Assembly: GCF_000702065.1 (NCBI RefSeq)
Contig: NZ_JNKN01000017.1
Location: 1 to 44,012 of the forward strand
DNA from: Kandleria vitulina DSM 20405
Lineage (GTDB): Bacteria; Bacillota_I; Bacilli_A; Erysipelotrichales; Coprobacillaceae
Length of the DNA: 44,012 bases
Direction of reading: 5' to 3'
This document shows positions 24,384-33,543 of this stretch, one piece after another (within the stretch, counting starts at the first letter, position 1; each line of letters opens with the position of its first letter). The translations under genes and the position numbers were made by a program. The notes under the pieces are model-generated. The model did not search any database. It was not told the DNA's origin and worked only from the letters and a program-made list of their open reading frames with translations.

Positions 24384-25901
24384 CTACAACAACGGAGAAA
24401 TGAGCCTTAAGAACGCTTCAATTATACCTACCTTATAATGCCAAGTCTCTTCAATCGTCATTCTTTGACTCACATACTCAAGATTCTTGAAATCCTGATA
24501 TATGGCATCTATACAATGACACTGATAAAGTAAGGTGTTACATTCAAAATGCAAATAGAGTGAACGGTAATCAAAGTTAATAGTTCCCACAGTCGCAATC
24601 TTGCGATCGACCATCATCACTTTAGCGTGAAGGAATCCTGGTGTATACTCATATACCTCAATTCCTGCCTTGATAAGCTGATAGTAATAGCTTCTTGTTA
24701 CACGAAAGACCAATCGCTTATCGGGAATATGTGGGGTAAAGACTTTTACTCTTACGCCATTTTTAGCGGCTAAGGTTAATGATTTTAACATAGTATCATC
24801 AATGATGAAATAGGGTGTCATTATCATTATTTCACGCGAAGCATGGGTAATCAGGTTTAAGTAGACATTTTCTCCTACCCATTCATCATCCAATGGTTCA
24901 TCACCATAAGGAAGAACATAGCCATTTCCCTTAAATGGTTCAGGATGATGAACATGCGGTCGAAATGCATCCACATCTTCCTCTAGATCTGGATAATAGG
25001 CATAGAATGTCGATAAGAACATTGTCGTCAAGGACCAGACCGCATCCCCTTCAAGACGTATACCCGTATCTTTCCAATGTCCAAAACGTTCTTTCGCATT
25101 GATATATTCATCTGCGATATTGAATCCACCAGAATAGCCAATATAGCCATCAATCACACAGATCTTACGGTGATCACGGTGGTTCTGACTGATTGAAAAC
25201 AGCGGTACAAAACGATTGAACGCCACACATTTAATTCCCCATGACTGTAATTTCTGCTTAAATTTAAATGGAATCGTTGATACTGAGCCAAAGTCATCGT
25301 AGATAAAACGTACATCCACGCCTTCCTTGACTTTCTCTCTTAATATTTCAAAGATAGTATCAAACATCAATCCCTTTGATACTATAAAGTATTCCATAAA
25401 GATAAAGTGTTTCGCATTTCTTAAATCCGCCAACATATCTCTATAATTATAATCTCCTAAAGAATAATAGATCGTATCCGTATTCTTATAAATAGGAAAA
25501 TGCTGGGAGATAAGATAATCTAAAGAAATAGTTTTCTTATTAATAATAGTCTTTTTAATCTGTTCATCCTGATGACGTAAAGCATTCATCTTCTCAATAC
25601 CGGGAAGCAGTTTGTTTCTAAGTAAAAAACTTGGTCGCTTGTTTCCGATAAGAATATAAAGCAGTCCGCCTATATCAGGTAAAACAAGTATCGCAATAAT
25701 CCACGCTATCTTGTAATTCGTATTTTCATCCTTAGAGACAAGATAGATAGCAATGCTATAGGAAAGGATAATGAAGAAGAGGTGAATAAGCTGATTGTAT
25801 TCTACAAGACGATAGGCCACAAATAATAAATAGATAGCCTGAAATAAGATAATTGTCATGTAGATGACTAATCTACTTAAAAAGATTTTTAATAGCTTCA
25901 T
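24384..25901 (-). CDS. cls: cardiolipin synthase
   Basis: This 505-residue membrane-bound phospholipase D-family enzyme condenses two phosphatidylglycerols to cardiolipin plus glycerol. Two to three N-terminal hydrophobic segments (about 10-90) anchor it; the LPDIGGLLYILIG segment is typical. Two HKD motifs are present: NHRDHRKICVIDG and LHAKVMMVDRKIATVG. The length is near the usual 480-510. The start overlaps the DUF1934 gene by 4 bases (ATGA), suggesting translational coupling. No clear terminator separates it from the argS promoter. Confidence 0.94.
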   Translation of the reverse strand: MKLLKIFLSRLVIYMTIILFQAIYLLFVAYRLVEYNQLIHLFFIILSYSIAIYLVSKDENTNYKIAWIIAILVLPDIGGLLYILIGNKRPSFLLRNKLLPGIEKMNALRHQDEQIKKTIINKKTISLDYLISQHFPIYKNTDTIYYSLGDYNYRDMLADLRNAKHFIFMEYFIVSKGLMFDTIFEILREKVKEGVDVRFIYDDFGSVSTIPFKFKQKLQSWGIKCVAFNRFVPLFSISQNHRDHRKICVIDGYIGYSGGFNIADEYINAKERFGHWKDTGIRLEGDAVWSLTTMFLSTFYAYYPDLEEDVDAFRPHVHHPEPFKGNGYVLPYGDEPLDDEWVGENVYLNLITHASREIMIMTPYFIIDDTMLKSLTLAAKNGVRVKVFTPHIPDKRLVFRVTRSYYYQLIKAGIEVYEYTPGFLHAKVMMVDRKIATVGTINFDYRSLYLHFECNTLLYQCHCIDAIYQDFKNLEYVSQRMTIEETWHYKVGIIEAFLRLISPLL

Positions 25902-26281
25902 GCGTAAACGCCTGGCTCTTGCATACGTACATAAAGGAAAACACGGGCGACATGCGTTTCCCCTTGATAAAGATGGTAGATAAAACGCAAAGTATCTTTT
26001 GTATAATTTAAGCTTTCCACTTCACTAACAAGTGGAATCTCACCCTGTATTGTCTTATAGTGATTTAAGATACGTTCACCTTTTTTAAATCTTAACAATG
26101 ATTGATTATGCATAAGTCTTACATTTTCATCATCATAAAAAATACGCATCTCTCCATCTTTTGTACTCATGCGAATCTGGTGCTCTTCTTCTTTAATATA
26201 AGTACCTAACTCAATATATTCTATTTTATCCTTTTGTCCTCCGTAATCGAAAAGACTCTTATAATAAATCTTTTTTCTCAT
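25898..26281 (-). CDS. DUF1934 (YwiB-like) beta-barrel protein
   Basis: This 127-residue protein has alternating beta strands. The pattern EYIELGTYIKEEEHQIRM, MRIFYDDENVRLMHNQSLLRFKKGER and a strand-rich tail fits the DUF1934 family (B. subtilis YwiB, calycin-like barrel of unknown function). In Bacillus ywiB is next to argS and rpoE, as it is close to them here. The 3' end overlaps the cls start, and the 5' end overlaps the end of the HD protein gene by 23 bases, so the three form one translational unit. Confidence 0.72.
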   Translation of the reverse strand: MRKKIYYKSLFDYGGQKDKIEYIELGTYIKEEEHQIRMSTKDGEMRIFYDDENVRLMHNQSLLRFKKGERILNHYKTIQGEIPLVSEVESLNYTKDTLRFIYHLYQGETHVARVFLYVRMQEPGVYA

Positions 26282-27533
26282 AATATTCCTCTACCTGTGG
26301 TTTCAATTCTTTCACAAAGAAGATCTTTTCATCTTCTTTTTCTTTAGCATGCAATATTGCATTTACTATTTCTGATTTATCTGGCAATGTCACAATTGTT
26401 CCATCTTCTTCTAGAATCTCAATATCCATGATATTGTTTCCTAATTCAAAATGACGATATGGTACATTTTTTGTAAAATCACTAGCAACATAGTATCGTG
26501 AATCATATCCTTCTTTATCAGATAAAGCCTTAATTTCTGCAATATCTTCTTTATGATGATATGTTCTATATTTAAGAAGATGACGATCCATATATCTTGT
26601 ACAAAGATCTCTTAAAATAGCATCTTTTTCTTTCTTGAAATATGTAAAATACGTCAACATCATATTTTCATCGACATCTTCATATTGTTCAACACTAAAA
26701 TCACCCTTTAACAATGGTTCAAGATAATCCATTGCGACATGAAAAGAATAGCCTTCTTCATAAAGATCCCTAATACGTCTAATAATCGCATATAACAGCT
26801 GTTCATGTGATCTTGCAGTAGGATGATAATATACCTGCCAATACATATGATATCGTGCAAGAATATAATCTTCTATTGCCTGTACACCTGATTCCTTAAA
26901 AACAATACGATCATCAACGATACGTAGTGTTCGTAAAATACGTGACATATCAAATTGTCCATATGTTACACCACATGCGTATGAGTCTCTTAATAAATAA
27001 TCCATACGGTCGCTATCACACTGACTTGAGACCATCTGTACAAGCATTGGCTTTCCTTTATGTTCTATTATATTAGCCACATCTTCAGGTAAATCTGGAT
27101 GAATGTCCCTTAAAATGTCACCTACTTCTGTTTCTTTAATAATCTTCACAGTCATTTCTTCATGATTAGTACGCATAGCTGACTCAAATGAATGAGAAAA
27201 TGGTCCATGCCCAATATCATGAAGAAGTCCAGCACACATAACTGTCAGTTTTTCATAATCATTGATATGATCTTTTACCTGTTCAAGATTAATGATATTT
27301 CTAACAATCTCATATACACCTAAACTATGTACAAAACGAGAATGTTCAGCAGTAGGAAAAACCATATAAGTTCCACCAAGCTGTTTAATACGACGCAATC
27401 TTTGCATCTGTGGGGTATTGATCAGCTTCCATATTGGAGTATGTTCTACACGTACATAACCATGAATGACATCTCTAAATACTTTACTGTCAAATAATTT
27501 CACATCATCTAATCGAAAATCTTCTTTACGCAT
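26259..27533 (-). CDS. HD-domain phosphohydrolase (SAMHD1/YwfO-like dNTPase family)
   Basis: This 424-residue metal-dependent phosphohydrolase has H64 and H69 in EHSRFVHSLGVY, H105/D106 in LLHDIGHGPFSHSFE and a distal D in DSDRMDYLLRD. The family includes dGTP triphosphohydrolases and HD proteins of the YwfO type that interact with stress signalling; the exact substrate is not predictable. The start was set at the ATG ending at 27533, where AAAGGAGTG is well placed; an extended in-frame start at 27629 would run back over the promoter. It is first in the operon HD protein-DUF1934-cls. Confidence 0.88.
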   Translation of the reverse strand: MRKEDFRLDDVKLFDSKVFRDVIHGYVRVEHTPIWKLINTPQMQRLRRIKQLGGTYMVFPTAEHSRFVHSLGVYEIVRNIINLEQVKDHINDYEKLTVMCAGLLHDIGHGPFSHSFESAMRTNHEEMTVKIIKETEVGDILRDIHPDLPEDVANIIEHKGKPMLVQMVSSQCDSDRMDYLLRDSYACGVTYGQFDMSRILRTLRIVDDRIVFKESGVQAIEDYILARYHMYWQVYYHPTARSHEQLLYAIIRRIRDLYEEGYSFHVAMDYLEPLLKGDFSVEQYEDVDENMMLTYFTYFKKEKDAILRDLCTRYMDRHLLKYRTYHHKEDIAEIKALSDKEGYDSRYYVASDFTKNVPYRHFELGNNIMDIEILEEDGTIVTLPDKSEIVNAILHAKEKEDEKIFFVKELKPQVEEYYEKKDLL

Positions 27534-27553
27534 ACTGATCACTCCTTTTGTAC

Positions 27554-27582
27554 ATTCTATCATTTTCTCTATTAGCTGCCAA
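27554..27582 (-). promoter_or_regulatory. promoter of the HD phosphohydrolase operon
   Basis: On the minus strand TTGGCA (27577-27582) and TAGAAT (27554-27559) are spaced 17 bases apart, 20 bases before the ATG. Confidence 0.7.
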
Positions 27583-27593
27583 ATAGAATAGGC

Positions 27594-27599
27594 TATAAT
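27594..27599 (+). promoter_or_regulatory. -10 element of the purine nucleoside phosphorylase gene
   Basis: A perfect TATAAT lies 18 bases before the ATG. No good -35 is present 16-18 bases upstream (best TTAGCT), and the candidate overlaps the -35 of the divergent HD-gene promoter, so the two may compete. Confidence 0.45.
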
Positions 27600-27617
27600 A
27601 AAGATGAGGTGATAGAA

Positions 27618-28433
27618 ATGCATGAACATTGGATTTTTGAAGCAAAAGATTATATTGACTCTTACCTAGATGATCCTATTGATGTCGCAATCATATTAGG
27701 ATCAGGTCTAGGATCATTTACTGATCATATGAAAGAACTCAAAGAGATTCCTTATGAGGAGATTCCCCATTTTCCTACTTCAACTGTTGAAGGACACGAA
27801 GGAAAACTGATTGTCGGAAAGATTGGGGATAAGAACGTTCTTATTATGAAAGGTCGCACCCATTACTATGAAGGGCACGACACATCACTTATTACCATTC
27901 CTATTCGCGTCTTTTCATCATTGTCAATTAAAACATTAATTATCACAAATGCCTGCGGTGGCATTCGTGACGATCTCACACCAGGTTCACTTTGCGCATT
28001 AGAAGATCACATCAGCTTCTTTGCCCCATCACCACTTCGTGGCAAGAACCTTTCTGACTTTGGTCCACGTTTCCCTGATATGAGCGATGTCTACTCTTCA
28101 CGTTTAAGAGAGCACGCCATCAAGTGTGCAAAAGAGCTTGATATTGATCTTAAGACTGGCATCTATGCTTTCTTTGCTGGTCCTCAATTTGAAACGCCTG
28201 CAGAGATTCGCGCATTCAGAACACTTGGTGCTGATGTAGTGGGCATGTCCACAATCCCAGAGGCCATTGTGGCTAAACATTGTGGCATGGAGACTTTGGC
28301 TATTTCTCTTATTACCAATAGAGCAGCCGGTCTTTCTAAGAACACGCTTAGTCATGAGGACGTGCAAAAAACTGCTAGTAAGGTACAGAAAGATTTTGTT
28401 TCTTTATTAAAAAATATTATTGAAACTCTCTAA
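27618..28433 (+). CDS. purine nucleoside phosphorylase (PNP/MTAP family)
   Basis: This 271-residue enzyme splits inosine or guanosine (and deoxy forms) with phosphate for purine salvage. Family motifs are IILGSGLGSF near the N-terminus, GRTHYYEG, ITNACGGI, the substrate loop GPQFETPAEIR and VVGMSTIPEAIVA with SLITNRAAG towards the end. It fits the trimeric PNP type (PunA). The ATG at 27618 is chosen because GAGGTGAT sits five bases upstream; a GTG at 27609 falls inside that site. It is monocistronic. Confidence 0.93.
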   Translation: MHEHWIFEAKDYIDSYLDDPIDVAIILGSGLGSFTDHMKELKEIPYEEIPHFPTSTVEGHEGKLIVGKIGDKNVLIMKGRTHYYEGHDTSLITIPIRVFSSLSIKTLIITNACGGIRDDLTPGSLCALEDHISFFAPSPLRGKNLSDFGPRFPDMSDVYSSRLREHAIKCAKELDIDLKTGIYAFFAGPQFETPAEIRAFRTLGADVVGMSTIPEAIVAKHCGMETLAISLITNRAAGLSKNTLSHEDVQKTASKVQKDFVSLLKNIIETL

Positions 28434-28448
28434 CGGATTAAAAAAACC

Positions 28449-28474
28449 ACGGAGCTGATCGTAGTCAGCTCCGT
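28449..28474. terminator. bidirectional terminator
   Basis: ACGGAGCTGA-TCGTAG-TCAGCTCCGT is a 10-bp stem with seven T residues on the plus side and A-rich sequence on the other. It serves the phosphorylase gene and probably also the convergent EAL gene. Confidence 0.93.
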
Positions 28475-28478
28475 TTTT

Positions 28479-31400
28479 TTAACTCTCTTTATTGAGTTTC
28501 TTTGTATAGATAAGTACAAAATTTCTTCCTTTAATAGGCATCGCTCTTGCAATGACAACGTGTGTCGCACCATTATAAATGATCTTTGCCCATTCTTCAT
28601 GTGTAATCAGTGCTTTTTTCGCAATACAAGATGAGCAAGGATGATCTTTCTCAAAGAACTCGTAACAACGCTTTTTAACTTCTTTTAATTTGCAGTCTTC
28701 TAATATGTATGTCTTATAAGAATCGATATCTACACATCTTACAACATCAAATATTTCCTGATATTTATTCATTTCTTCCGCAATCTTCTGTTTTACATCA
28801 TCGTCTTCTTGAACTGAATAATTCTTAGAAGCACGCTGCTGAGCAAGTCTAAAAGCAAGTTCCATATCATTTGTTTCACTAAATGCACATACACCAATAT
28901 TAAATCGCAATGTAAAACTGATACGATCAACTTGGGTAACTGTAGAAATATGCGCAAGGAGTTCTCTCTTAACTTTGACCATATCTTCCTTATTTTCAAA
29001 CTGCTTCAACACAACGAATTTCCCCATTCCGATATAGCCGACAACTCCAGTTACTCCAATATATTTAGAAATCTGTTCTCCTACATTTTGAAGCATGTGT
29101 GTTAGTACTTCTTTTCCGTGCAGCTGATTGTAGTAGGTTATATTAAGAACATTAATATAGACAATCATAAACTCCTGATTTCTTAATTGATAGCCTTCAA
29201 TGTAATACATACTATTAGACATGACGCCATTCCAATTAAGCATGCCTGTCTCAGAATCATGATTTCCTAAGCTCTTGATAATATTTGCACGTTTCTTTTC
29301 ATCAGTGGTATCCACAAAGTATCCCAGTAATCCAACAATCTTTCCATCATTGTATACTGGCATCTTGCTTGCCGCGATTTCTCTGTTTTCACCTTTACAC
29401 AAACATTTGCCGGGTACATTTCTTGTTCGTTCTCCTTTTTGAAGAACTCTTATTTCATCGTTCATAAATGGATCTGGATCCACATGCCAGCCCATTTCTT
29501 CATCATTTTTACCAACAATGTCATCCATTGACTTGATGTCATAATAGTCTCTAAACATCTTATTGACACCTACAAAGCGACGGTTTGTGTCTTTCCAGAA
29601 CAATCCTGCTGGCACCTGATCTTTAAGTGTATTCCACAAAGCTTCTTCAGTAAGTCCAGTATCTTTACTAACTGAATATCCATGGAAATTAAGGTATACA
29701 TTTTTCTTGCTTTCATCTAGTGGTCTAATAGAGAAAATCACTTGATCCTTATTATTGGCATAGGATAATTCAAAAATTCTCCACTTATATTCCATACTCG
29801 ATTCCGCATAGCGGAATGCCTCTGAAACGACATGAGTTTTCTCAAGTCTTGTATTAATATCTTCAAGATTCATAAACTCAATGAATCGATCTCTATCATC
29901 TATGTAGATCATAGTTTTGACAGTCTTATCAATCAGCTGTGTTAAATTACTAATATTGTTTTCCTTCTTAAGTCCCACATGAGTATAGATTGTTTCAACC
30001 GCATTATTCTTTAAATTAACCAGATAAACCTGATCAAAGAGTGCATAAATTGTCTGCTTTGTCTCATCAAGTCGCATATTTCGTAAGACCGAGTATTCTT
30101 TTGATAAGTTTCTTACAGACATGAGATATGCCTTACGATCTTTAGCAGCCGCGATATTCTTATAACGCAATGCAATAAGATTTTTTCCATCGATAAAATC
30201 CATACTTGTTTCTTCTCCGTATTCAAGAGAATCCAAGGCTTCCTGCACTCTTTTGGCTGTGGAACTTATTTGATCTTCAATTCTTCTTGCCAATTCCTCT
30301 TCCGTTTCAATTCCTATAGAAACCAATTCATTTAAAAAAAACTCATTGGTATAAAGAAACTCTACTTTATTATCCTTTTGTTGGAATATTCCAATTGGAA
30401 CATTAGTCAAATGTAATCCTTCATCTCCAAATGGATCATTTGAGAGCGGATTAATTTTACCAATATCTTTATAGTAGTAACGTTGATTTTGATCCTCAAT
30501 ATCAGCTTCACCGCAGATGACTTTATTCATAATATCGTCCATCGGTTCAGGTTTACCAAAGTAATACCCTTGAATCTTTTCACAGCAAATATCCTTCAAG
30601 AAATCAAACTGTTCTTTTGTCTCTACACCTTCAACTAAAGTATGAATACCTAAAGCTTTAGCCATATTAACCACGAATTCAATAATGGTCTTAGAACGTT
30701 CTGAGAAGTTTTTCAAGAAAAGCATATCAATCTTTAGTGTATCAACCTTGTAGTCTTTTAAGACATTAAGTGAAGAATAGCCACTACCAAAATCATCAAG
30801 CCAAACCAGATAACCTGCATCATTGAACTTTTTAATCTGTTTTTTCATATAGTCCTGATTATTACTTAATAAAGATTCAGTAACTTCAATCTGGAACATT
30901 TCTCTTGGCAAATTAACCTTTTCTAATTTACGATCAATTCTTTCCAATAGACTAGCAGATTCAAAATCAAGTATAGAAAAATTAACGCTGACAGGAACTA
31001 CCGGTACCTTATCGACATAGTAGGCATATTTCTCACATATACAATCCACCACATAATCACTCAGCTTTGTAATCAGATGATAGCGTTCAAGCACACCAAT
31101 AAAGACATCCGGTCTGATCATGCCAAACTGTGGATCATCCCATCTTGAAAGCGCCTCAAAGCCACAGATGCTTTGAGACAGCGTTCTAATGACTGGCTGG
31201 AAATAGATCTTGATCCATTTCTTTTGTAATGCTTCATCAATATGATCGACAATATGCTGTTCTAGTCTGAGCATAGAATCCATTTCACTATTGAAATAGT
31301 TGAAATGGACATTATATTTACGTTTAATCGCATCGCAGGCAATCTTAGCCTTATCACAGGCAACCGTAATGTTCTTGCTGGCAAGATGATCCACACGATA

Positions 31401-32306
31401 AATACCAGCTTTTAGTGTAATATATTTTGCCAAAAATTGTGTTGCGATACTTTCAATTTTCTCTTCGACTCCCTTTTCATATGTCAATACGAGGAAGTGA
31501 TCTTCCGCAAATCGGGAAACCAGTCGATTAGGGAATGTTTTTTTAAGTTCAGCGCCAAGGTCTCGAATCAATTCATTTCCTGCTTCAAAGCCGTAATTTT
31601 CATTATAAGCTTTAAAGTTTTCAATATTAAAATAGATAATGACCTTTTTAAGTTTCTTCGTGAATTCTGTATTGATAATTCTCTTTGAATACTCGATAAA
31701 AGCATCCATATTCATAAGACCAGTCAAATGATCTTTTCGACCATCTTTATGATATCCTAAAAGCTCCTCCAAATCTTCGATATGATCATCCACATAATAA
31801 AGATCGTTTTCAAAAGCAATACGTTGCTTCTCTTTACAATTATTCAACATGTTATCAATGGTGTTTTCATCATTGACATTACCTTCAGAAATACCTACAA
31901 ATACTTTTACTTGAGGTTTAGATAAAGAGAATTTAAATGAAGTAATAAAGCTTCTATACTCTTCTAACTTATCAATGAAATGCCATTCTTCATCAAAATG
32001 TTCAGTTACAACCAAGAAACCATCCAATCCTACACGGAAAACACAATTTTCTCCAAAGTAATCTACGAGTATATAACCTGCCACATGAAGAACTTCATCA
32101 CAGACAGCGTATCCTTTAACATCAAGCAGATAGCTCAATCCATATAGACGAATATATGCGACACGAACATACTTATTCTTAAACAATTTTTCATAATGAC
32201 TAAGATAAGCAATTTTTATTGTCCCAGTCTGTTCATCATGACGTTCTTCCCATTGAAGCTGTTCACGGATTTCTTCAATTGTTAAACCTTGTTTCTTCTC
32301 TTTCAT
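28479..32306 (-). CDS. c-di-GMP phosphodiesterase with EAL, PAS and three degenerate GGDEF domains
   Basis: This 1275-residue soluble protein (numbering here counts from an ATG two codons upstream) has a degenerate GGDEF-like domain 1 (about 25-170, VGLDGF at 94-99), domain 2 (about 183-340, FAEDHF at 268-273), an EAL domain (about 350-595), an uncharacterised middle, a PAS domain (about 893-1005), domain 3 (about 1015-1165, IGMGKF at 1094-1099) and a Cys-rich PAS-like tail with KKRCYEFFEKDHPCSSC. The EAL site looks complete: E387, N444, E476, D506/D507 in DDFGSGYS, K527, E564 and QGYYFGKP. It should therefore hydrolyse c-di-GMP, while none of the GGDEF sites can be a normal cyclase. There are no TM segments. 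The second ATG is preferred, with AGAGGGG six bases upstream. It is a single gene. Confidence 0.88.
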   Translation of the reverse strand: MKEKKQGLTIEEIREQLQWEERHDEQTGTIKIAYLSHYEKLFKNKYVRVAYIRLYGLSYLLDVKGYAVCDEVLHVAGYILVDYFGENCVFRVGLDGFLVVTEHFDEEWHFIDKLEEYRSFITSFKFSLSKPQVKVFVGISEGNVNDENTIDNMLNNCKEKQRIAFENDLYYVDDHIEDLEELLGYHKDGRKDHLTGLMNMDAFIEYSKRIINTEFTKKLKKVIIYFNIENFKAYNENYGFEAGNELIRDLGAELKKTFPNRLVSRFAEDHFLVLTYEKGVEEKIESIATQFLAKYITLKAGIYRVDHLASKNITVACDKAKIACDAIKRKYNVHFNYFNSEMDSMLRLEQHIVDHIDEALQKKWIKIYFQPVIRTLSQSICGFEALSRWDDPQFGMIRPDVFIGVLERYHLITKLSDYVVDCICEKYAYYVDKVPVVPVSVNFSILDFESASLLERIDRKLEKVNLPREMFQIEVTESLLSNNQDYMKKQIKKFNDAGYLVWLDDFGSGYSSLNVLKDYKVDTLKIDMLFLKNFSERSKTIIEFVVNMAKALGIHTLVEGVETKEQFDFLKDICCEKIQGYYFGKPEPMDDIMNKVICGEADIEDQNQRYYYKDIGKINPLSNDPFGDEGLHLTNVPIGIFQQKDNKVEFLYTNEFFLNELVSIGIETEEELARRIEDQISSTAKRVQEALDSLEYGEETSMDFIDGKNLIALRYKNIAAAKDRKAYLMSVRNLSKEYSVLRNMRLDETKQTIYALFDQVYLVNLKNNAVETIYTHVGLKKENNISNLTQLIDKTVKTMIYIDDRDRFIEFMNLEDINTRLEKTHVVSEAFRYAESSMEYKWRIFELSYANNKDQVIFSIRPLDESKKNVYLNFHGYSVSKDTGLTEEALWNTLKDQVPAGLFWKDTNRRFVGVNKMFRDYYDIKSMDDIVGKNDEEMGWHVDPDPFMNDEIRVLQKGERTRNVPGKCLCKGENREIAASKMPVYNDGKIVGLLGYFVDTTDEKKRANIIKSLGNHDSETGMLNWNGVMSNSMYYIEGYQLRNQEFMIVYINVLNITYYNQLHGKEVLTHMLQNVGEQISKYIGVTGVVGYIGMGKFVVLKQFENKEDMVKVKRELLAHISTVTQVDRISFTLRFNIGVCAFSETNDMELAFRLAQQRASKNYSVQEDDDVKQKIAEEMNKYQEIFDVVRCVDIDSYKTYILEDCKLKEVKKRCYEFFEKDHPCSSCIAKKALITHEEWAKIIYNGATHVVIARAMPIKGRNFVLIYTKKLNKES

Positions 32307-32380
32307 AGTCATCCCCTCTTATAATATTAAGGTAACACATATACAATTTTTTTACTATAAATTGACGATTTTGAAAAAAT

Positions 32381-32402
32381 AAAACACGCCTGAGCGTGTT
32401 TT
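32381..32402 (-). terminator. terminator of the 174-residue hypothetical gene
   Basis: AAAACACGC-CTGA-GCGTGTTTT forms a 9-bp stem with T-rich sequence on the minus strand, 50 bases past the stop. Confidence 0.85.
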
Positions 32403-32451
32403 ATTTATATAAAGTAATAAGTCATTAACCATCCACTTGTATTTAAATAGA

Positions 32452-32976
32452 CTACTTCCCAATAAAATCCATGTTTTTCTCATCCTCCACAAACCTGAGA
32501 ATCTTATAATAGGCTCTTTTATCACGTGAATTGCTTTTCCAATTTCCTCGGATATCTGTCAGCTCAGATAGAACACTATATGTTGCTTGGAGACTATATA
32601 CTAGATCCCAGTTTTTAAGCAGATAATCATAGATGCGAAGGAGTGTATCACTGATGTCATCTTCATTCTTTAATTCTTTAGAAAGTTTTGTTACTTCATC
32701 ATCTTCTGATCTGTCTCCTTCTTTTCTTATTGTCCTTAGTTCTTGGCCAACCCCTTCCAATTTGTTTTGAAGATATCCTGTTTCTTTACTGTATAACGGT
32801 TCTCCATAGCGCTTTTCCTGTTCCCTCGCAAACTGTACTAGCAGCAAGTTATCATACTTTGCGAAACCTTTAAGACCTAACTTGTTTTTGTCAAATTGCT
32901 TATTTAGATCCTTGCAGATTGAGAATTCTCCCCTTAATTCATTTTTATTCAATATCTTCCCAAAAATGTGCTTCAA
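32452..32976 (-). CDS. hypothetical protein, helical, TTG start
   Basis: This 174-residue protein was not recognised. It is charged and mostly helical, with a likely coiled-coil stretch (about 62-105, LQNKLEGVGQELRTIRKEGD...KLSKELKNED) and a DIRGNWKSNSRDKRAYYKI segment near the end. No signal peptide or TM segment is present. The only start consistent with length is TTG, with AAAGGA about nine bases upstream. It has its own terminator and a poorly defined promoter. It sits between the EAL gene and the Dabb/HAD pair, which give no functional clue. Confidence 0.55.
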   Translation of the reverse strand: MKHIFGKILNKNELRGEFSICKDLNKQFDKNKLGLKGFAKYDNLLLVQFAREQEKRYGEPLYSKETGYLQNKLEGVGQELRTIRKEGDRSEDDEVTKLSKELKNEDDISDTLLRIYDYLLKNWDLVYSLQATYSVLSELTDIRGNWKSNSRDKRAYYKILRFVEDEKNMDFIGK

Positions 32977-33174
32977 TTAAGTTATTTCCTTTCATGATGA
33001 TAGAATTGTACTGAAATGCGATTATATGCAGTTGTAATGTAATCAATTGTAAATCATCAGTATTGTGGTGTCGTTATCACTTCTCCTTTCATTTTGAACA
33101 TCAATATATTATAAATACATTTTAATACATATTAATTTAAAAATTAAGCATTTAGATCTTCATCACAAAAGAAA
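32977..33174. other. AT-rich intergenic region
   Basis: About 200 bases hold no convincing gene. A TATAAT at about 33023-33028 (minus strand) is a -10 candidate for the TTG-started gene, but its -35 is poor. A GAGGAG-like box before a 7-codon GTG ORF seems fortuitous. Confidence 0.4.
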
Positions 33175-33196
33175 AAACATCGCTTACGCGATGTTT
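33175..33196 (-). terminator. terminator of the HAD-Dabb operon
   Basis: AAACATCGC-TTAC-GCGATGTTT is a 9-bp stem with T-rich sequence on the minus strand, eight bases past the Dabb stop. Confidence 0.88.
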
Positions 33197-33204
33197 AAAA
33201 ATGA

Positions 33205-33498
33205 CTAATCTTCATAGTCCATACATACACGACTGCATGTATAAGGACGTACTTTTGTATTGGCGATTGCGGCATGTTCTGGATGAACTGCGTATCCCTT
33301 TAATGATTCTTCATCTTCAAAAGTAGTAATTAATAATGCATCCGCATTTGAAGATTCAAGACAATCAATCTGTACATGAATATCAATCATGCCAGGAATC
33401 TTTCCCTGAAGACTTTCAAGACCTTCCTTGATTCCTTTTTTGATTTCTTCTGTCTTATATTCTTCAGCTAACTGCCATAAAATAATGTGTTTTACCAT
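33205..33498 (-). CDS. Dabb-family stress-responsive alpha/beta barrel protein
   Basis: This 97-residue protein starts MVKHIILWQL, continues with IKKGIKEGLESLQGKIPG, and ends YAVHPEHAAIANTKVRPY. That pattern is typical of Dabb (stress-responsive A/B barrel) proteins, which form dimeric ferredoxin-like barrels, in most cases without known substrate. The start is the ATG ending at 33498, with GGAGGAAA seven bases upstream; an ATG at 33513 lies inside this site. It follows the HAD phosphatase gene by 45 bases and is probably cotranscribed with it. Confidence 0.82.
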   Translation of the reverse strand: MVKHIILWQLAEEYKTEEIKKGIKEGLESLQGKIPGMIDIHVQIDCLESSNADALLITTFEDEESLKGYAVHPEHAAIANTKVRPYTCSRVCMDYED

Positions 33499-33543
33499 CT
33501 TTGTTTCCTCCATGTCTATAATAATAAATATCTGTACTCATGT

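Noticed and set aside
28479-32306. active diguanylate cyclase
   Set aside because: None of the three GGDEF-like signatures retains the catalytic GG(D/E)EF residues.
33040-33080. short GTG ORF after a GGAGAA box
   Set aside because: It is only seven codons, with almost no spacing to the box and no link to the next gene.
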